This document shows, in pieces, positions 8,309 to 9,712 of a stretch of 9,712 bases of DNA. The number at the start of each line of letters is the position of its first letter. Position 1 is the stretch's first letter. The stretch comes from Actinobacteria bacterium UBA5975 (GTDB lineage: Bacteria; Actinomycetota; Actinomycetes; Nanopelagicales; Nanopelagicaceae). A program made the translations under genes and the position numbers. The DNA is taken from positions 23,134 through 32,845 of the forward strand of contig DJBN01000103.1 of the NCBI GenBank assembly GCA_002430075.1, in the 5' to 3' direction. Below the pieces are notes generated by a model. It ran no database searches and was not told where the DNA came from. It saw nothing but the letters and a program-made list of their open reading frames with translations.

Positions 8309-9537
8309 TATTTACCTCCTGTGACATTGATGGATTGCACTTGTGGCAGAGCAGGGACCGGGAAACTCGGAGCATCGCCTTCTGGAAGTGGAGTGCTTCG
8401 AAGTTGATCTTTTTTTCGCTCGAAGAGTGAGCTGAGTGCCATTACGATAATTACAACACCGGCTGCAAATGCAAGAACCACAGAACGTGGAGCTTGCTCT
8501 TGTTGCAGTACTCGCAGCGTTGCAACGATGAGAATCCAAATGATAGAAACTGGAATCAAAACTTTCCAACCAAACTTCATAAATTGGTCATAACGCAGGC
8601 GTGGAAGTGATCCGCGCAGCCACATAAAGATAAAGAAGAAGAAGTTAACTTTTGCAAAGAACCAAATGAGAGTGAACCATCCGCCGAGCCATTGTTCTGT
8701 AAAACCAAGTCCCGGCAGCGCGTGATATCCGCCTAAAAAGAGAGTTGTTGCAAGCGCTGAGACAGCGATGATATTGACGTACTCTGCAAGGAAGAAGAGT
8801 GCGAATTTGAGTGAGGAGTACTCGGTGTGGAATCCTCCAACCAGTTCGCCTTCAGCTTCGGCTAAATCAAAAGGTGCGCGGTTGGTTTCGCCTACCATTG
8901 AGATTAAAAAGATTATAAAGGAAGGAAATAGAACTACTGCATTCCAGATGTTTTGATGTTGTGAATCAACGATTGCAGATGTTGACATAGAACTTGCATA
9001 GATAAAGACTGCAACAAGTGAAAGTCCCATTGCTACTTCATAAGAAATAACTTGGGCGCTTGAACGTAAGCCACCAAGCAATGGATATGTCGAGCCAGAT
9101 GACCAACCAGCAAGTACTACTCCGTAAACACCAATGGACGTTACGGCCAAAATATAAAGGACGCCCACCGGCAAATCTGTAAGTTGAAGCGCTGTCTGAT
9201 GGCCAAAGATAGAGACGACGCCGGTCATTGGAATGACTGCGAAAGCCATAAAACACATGGCTGTAGCAATAATTGGGGCGATAATAAATACAACTTTATC
9301 TGCAGCTGCCGGAATGATGTCCTCCTTGAGCGCCAACTTCACGCCATCGGATAGAGATTGCAGAAGTCCAAACTTTCCAACTCTGTTAGGGCCAGTTCGT
9401 AGCTGCATCTTGGCAAGTACGCGACGTTCGGTCCAGACCGCCATCAACGTAGCAATCACGCAAATGATAAAGACAATCAGAGCTTTCACTCCGATTAACC
9501 ATCCAGGATCTTGTCCTAGAAGCTCTGCTGTCGTCAT
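8308..9537 (-). CDS. nuoH: NADH-quinone oxidoreductase subunit H
   Basis: NuoH joins the peripheral and membrane arms and forms much of the quinone chamber. From the start chosen here it has 409 residues. Conserved charged loops are intact: [19 protein letters not shown] (36-54) and [11 protein letters not shown] (63-73), E167 in ISYEV, and [20 protein letters not shown] (216-235) followed by FHTEYS. A hydrophobic segment near 353-372 and a proline-rich polar tail extend the C-terminus beyond the E. coli protein (about 325), as I recall for actinobacteria. The frame is open back to an ATG at 9621, but that would add 28 unrelated residues read inside nuoG. The ATG at 9537 is preferred: it forms an ATGA overlap with the nuoG stop, follows GGTGGTGA by four bases, and gives a normal N-terminus ([13 protein letters not shown]). 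Confidence 0.97.
   Translation of the reverse strand: MTTAELLGQDPGWLIGVKALIVFIICVIATLMAVWTERRVLAKMQLRTGPNRVGKFGLLQSLSDGVKLALKEDIIPAAADKVVFIIAPIIATAMCFMAFAVIPMTGVVSIFGHQTALQLTDLPVGVLYILAVTSIGVYGVVLAGWSSGSTYPLLGGLRSSAQVISYEVAMGLSLVAVFIYASSMSTSAIVDSQHQNIWNAVVLFPSFIIFLISMVGETNRAPFDLAEAEGELVGGFHTEYSSLKFALFFLAEYVNIIAVSALATTLFLGGYHALPGLGFTEQWLGGWFTLIWFFAKVNFFFFIFMWLRGSLPRLRYDQFMKFGWKVLIPVSIIWILIVATLRVLQQEQAPRSVVLAFAAGVVIIVMALSSLFERKKDQLRSTPLPEGDAPSFPVPALPQVQSINVTGGK
8314..8320 (-). promoter_or_regulatory. Ribosome-binding site of nuoI (AGGAGGT)
   Basis: A perfect AGGAGGT, five bases upstream of the nuoI ATG at 8308, is written in the codons for the last Gly-Gly of NuoH. It allows independent initiation in addition to coupling through the TAATG overlap. 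Confidence 0.85.
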
Positions 9538-9712
9538 GCCTTCACCACCGTTACTACTTCGCCGTGGACTGCATTGAGCGCCACTAGAGATTGAGATGCA
9601 AAAGAGTTTCGTGGGATCCACACAGCATCTTCATGAATATCTTCAACGAGGACTGGAATTGTGATTGATCCATTCGAATTAGAGATGCGCAACTGCTCTC
9701 CAGTTGTTATGA
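9534..9712 (-). CDS. nuoG: NADH-quinone oxidoreductase subunit G, C-terminal end only
   Basis: The right edge of the window contains the last 58 codons and TGA of a gene read on the minus strand. NuoG is the large iron-sulfur subunit of the Complex I peripheral arm. The fragment reads [20 protein letters not shown], then [14 protein letters not shown], and ends with [15 protein letters not shown]. This is the terminal beta-barrel of the molybdopterin-dinucleotide-binding-like domain that ends NuoG in this subfamily, with the familiar V(W)(I/L)P-N-S core and a GEVVTV end. It has no start in the window, so it is easily missed. The frame, the position directly before nuoH and the ATGA overlap (9534-9537) support the assignment. 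The fragment is too short to tell whether the rest of the gene is intact. Confidence 0.9.
   Translation of the reverse strand, partial: ITTGEQLRISNSNGSITIPVLVEDIHEDAVWIPRNSFASQSLVALNAVHGEVVTVVKA
9542..9549 (-). promoter_or_regulatory. Ribosome-binding site of nuoH (GGTGGTGA)
   Basis: Reading on the minus strand, GGTGGTGA lies four bases before the nuoH ATG at 9537. It differs at one base from GGAGGTGA, the extended complement of the 16S rRNA 3' end. It is formed by the GTG GTG valine codons near the nuoG end. It decides between the ATG at 9537 and the in-frame upstream ATG at 9621. The role is inferred from position and complementarity. Confidence 0.7.

Noticed and set aside
9233..9577. 114-codon plus-strand frame opposite nuoH.
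   Set aside because: It is an antisense shadow of conserved nuoH codons, with no ribosome site and no recognisable protein features. The same applies to 4917-5273 (opposite nuoL) and 3359-3726 (opposite nuoM).
9538..9621. 28-residue N-terminal extension of nuoH from the ATG at 9621.
   Set aside because: The extension is polar, unlike any NuoH N-terminus I know, and is simply the nuoG 3' end read in another frame. The ATG at 9537 has a ribosome site and a normal start of protein.

Overview
This window is almost wholly coding and looks ordinary in content. It holds the distal part of a proton-pumping NADH dehydrogenase (respiratory Complex I) operon, read on the minus strand in the order nuoG (3' end only), nuoH, nuoI, nuoJ, nuoK, nuoL, nuoM, nuoN. 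A trans-polyprenyl diphosphate synthase gene closes the operon. A RarD-type EamA-family permease gene, cut by the left edge of the window, runs convergently on the plus strand and overlaps the synthase gene by 33 bases.

The protein details point to an actinobacterium. NuoJ carries a long soluble tail with the ARHNAVD...LLPDG signature, NuoH has an extra C-terminal membrane helix and tail, NuoN has a long polar loop with a VPGS motif, and the polyprenyl synthase follows nuoN. Base composition is unusual for that phylum: six-block counts on four sampled lines gave 40-50% G+C. Together with the absence of any real intergenic DNA, this suggests a streamlined, low-GC lineage such as the freshwater acI group (Nanopelagicales; Planktophila/Nanopelagicus-like). 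The lineage is an inference, not something the sequence proves.

Layout: 1-744 is rarD (5' truncated, plus). 712-1701 is the polyprenyl synthase. 1701-9537 holds seven complete membrane-arm and connector subunits (nuoN to nuoH). 9534-9712 holds the last 58 codons of nuoG. The only bases outside genes are two, between nuoK and nuoL. Four junctions are one-base TAATG overlaps, two are four-base ATGA overlaps, one is a direct TAAATG abutment, and one has a 2-nt gap. No promoter or convincing terminator lies in the window; the operon promoter must be upstream, beyond the right edge.

How the genes work together: NuoG and NuoI belong to the iron-sulfur electron chain of the peripheral arm. NuoH forms the quinone-chamber connection to the membrane. 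NuoJ and NuoK carry the proton/charge path onward, and NuoL, NuoM and NuoN are the three antiporter-like pumping subunits. The synthase probably makes the isoprenoid tail of menaquinone, the quinone that actinobacterial Complex I reduces, so the operon would link the enzyme to the supply of its own substrate. I found no undescribed system here. The observations most worth a second look are the junction architecture, the ribosome sites written into the last codons of upstream genes, and the terminator-less convergent overlap.
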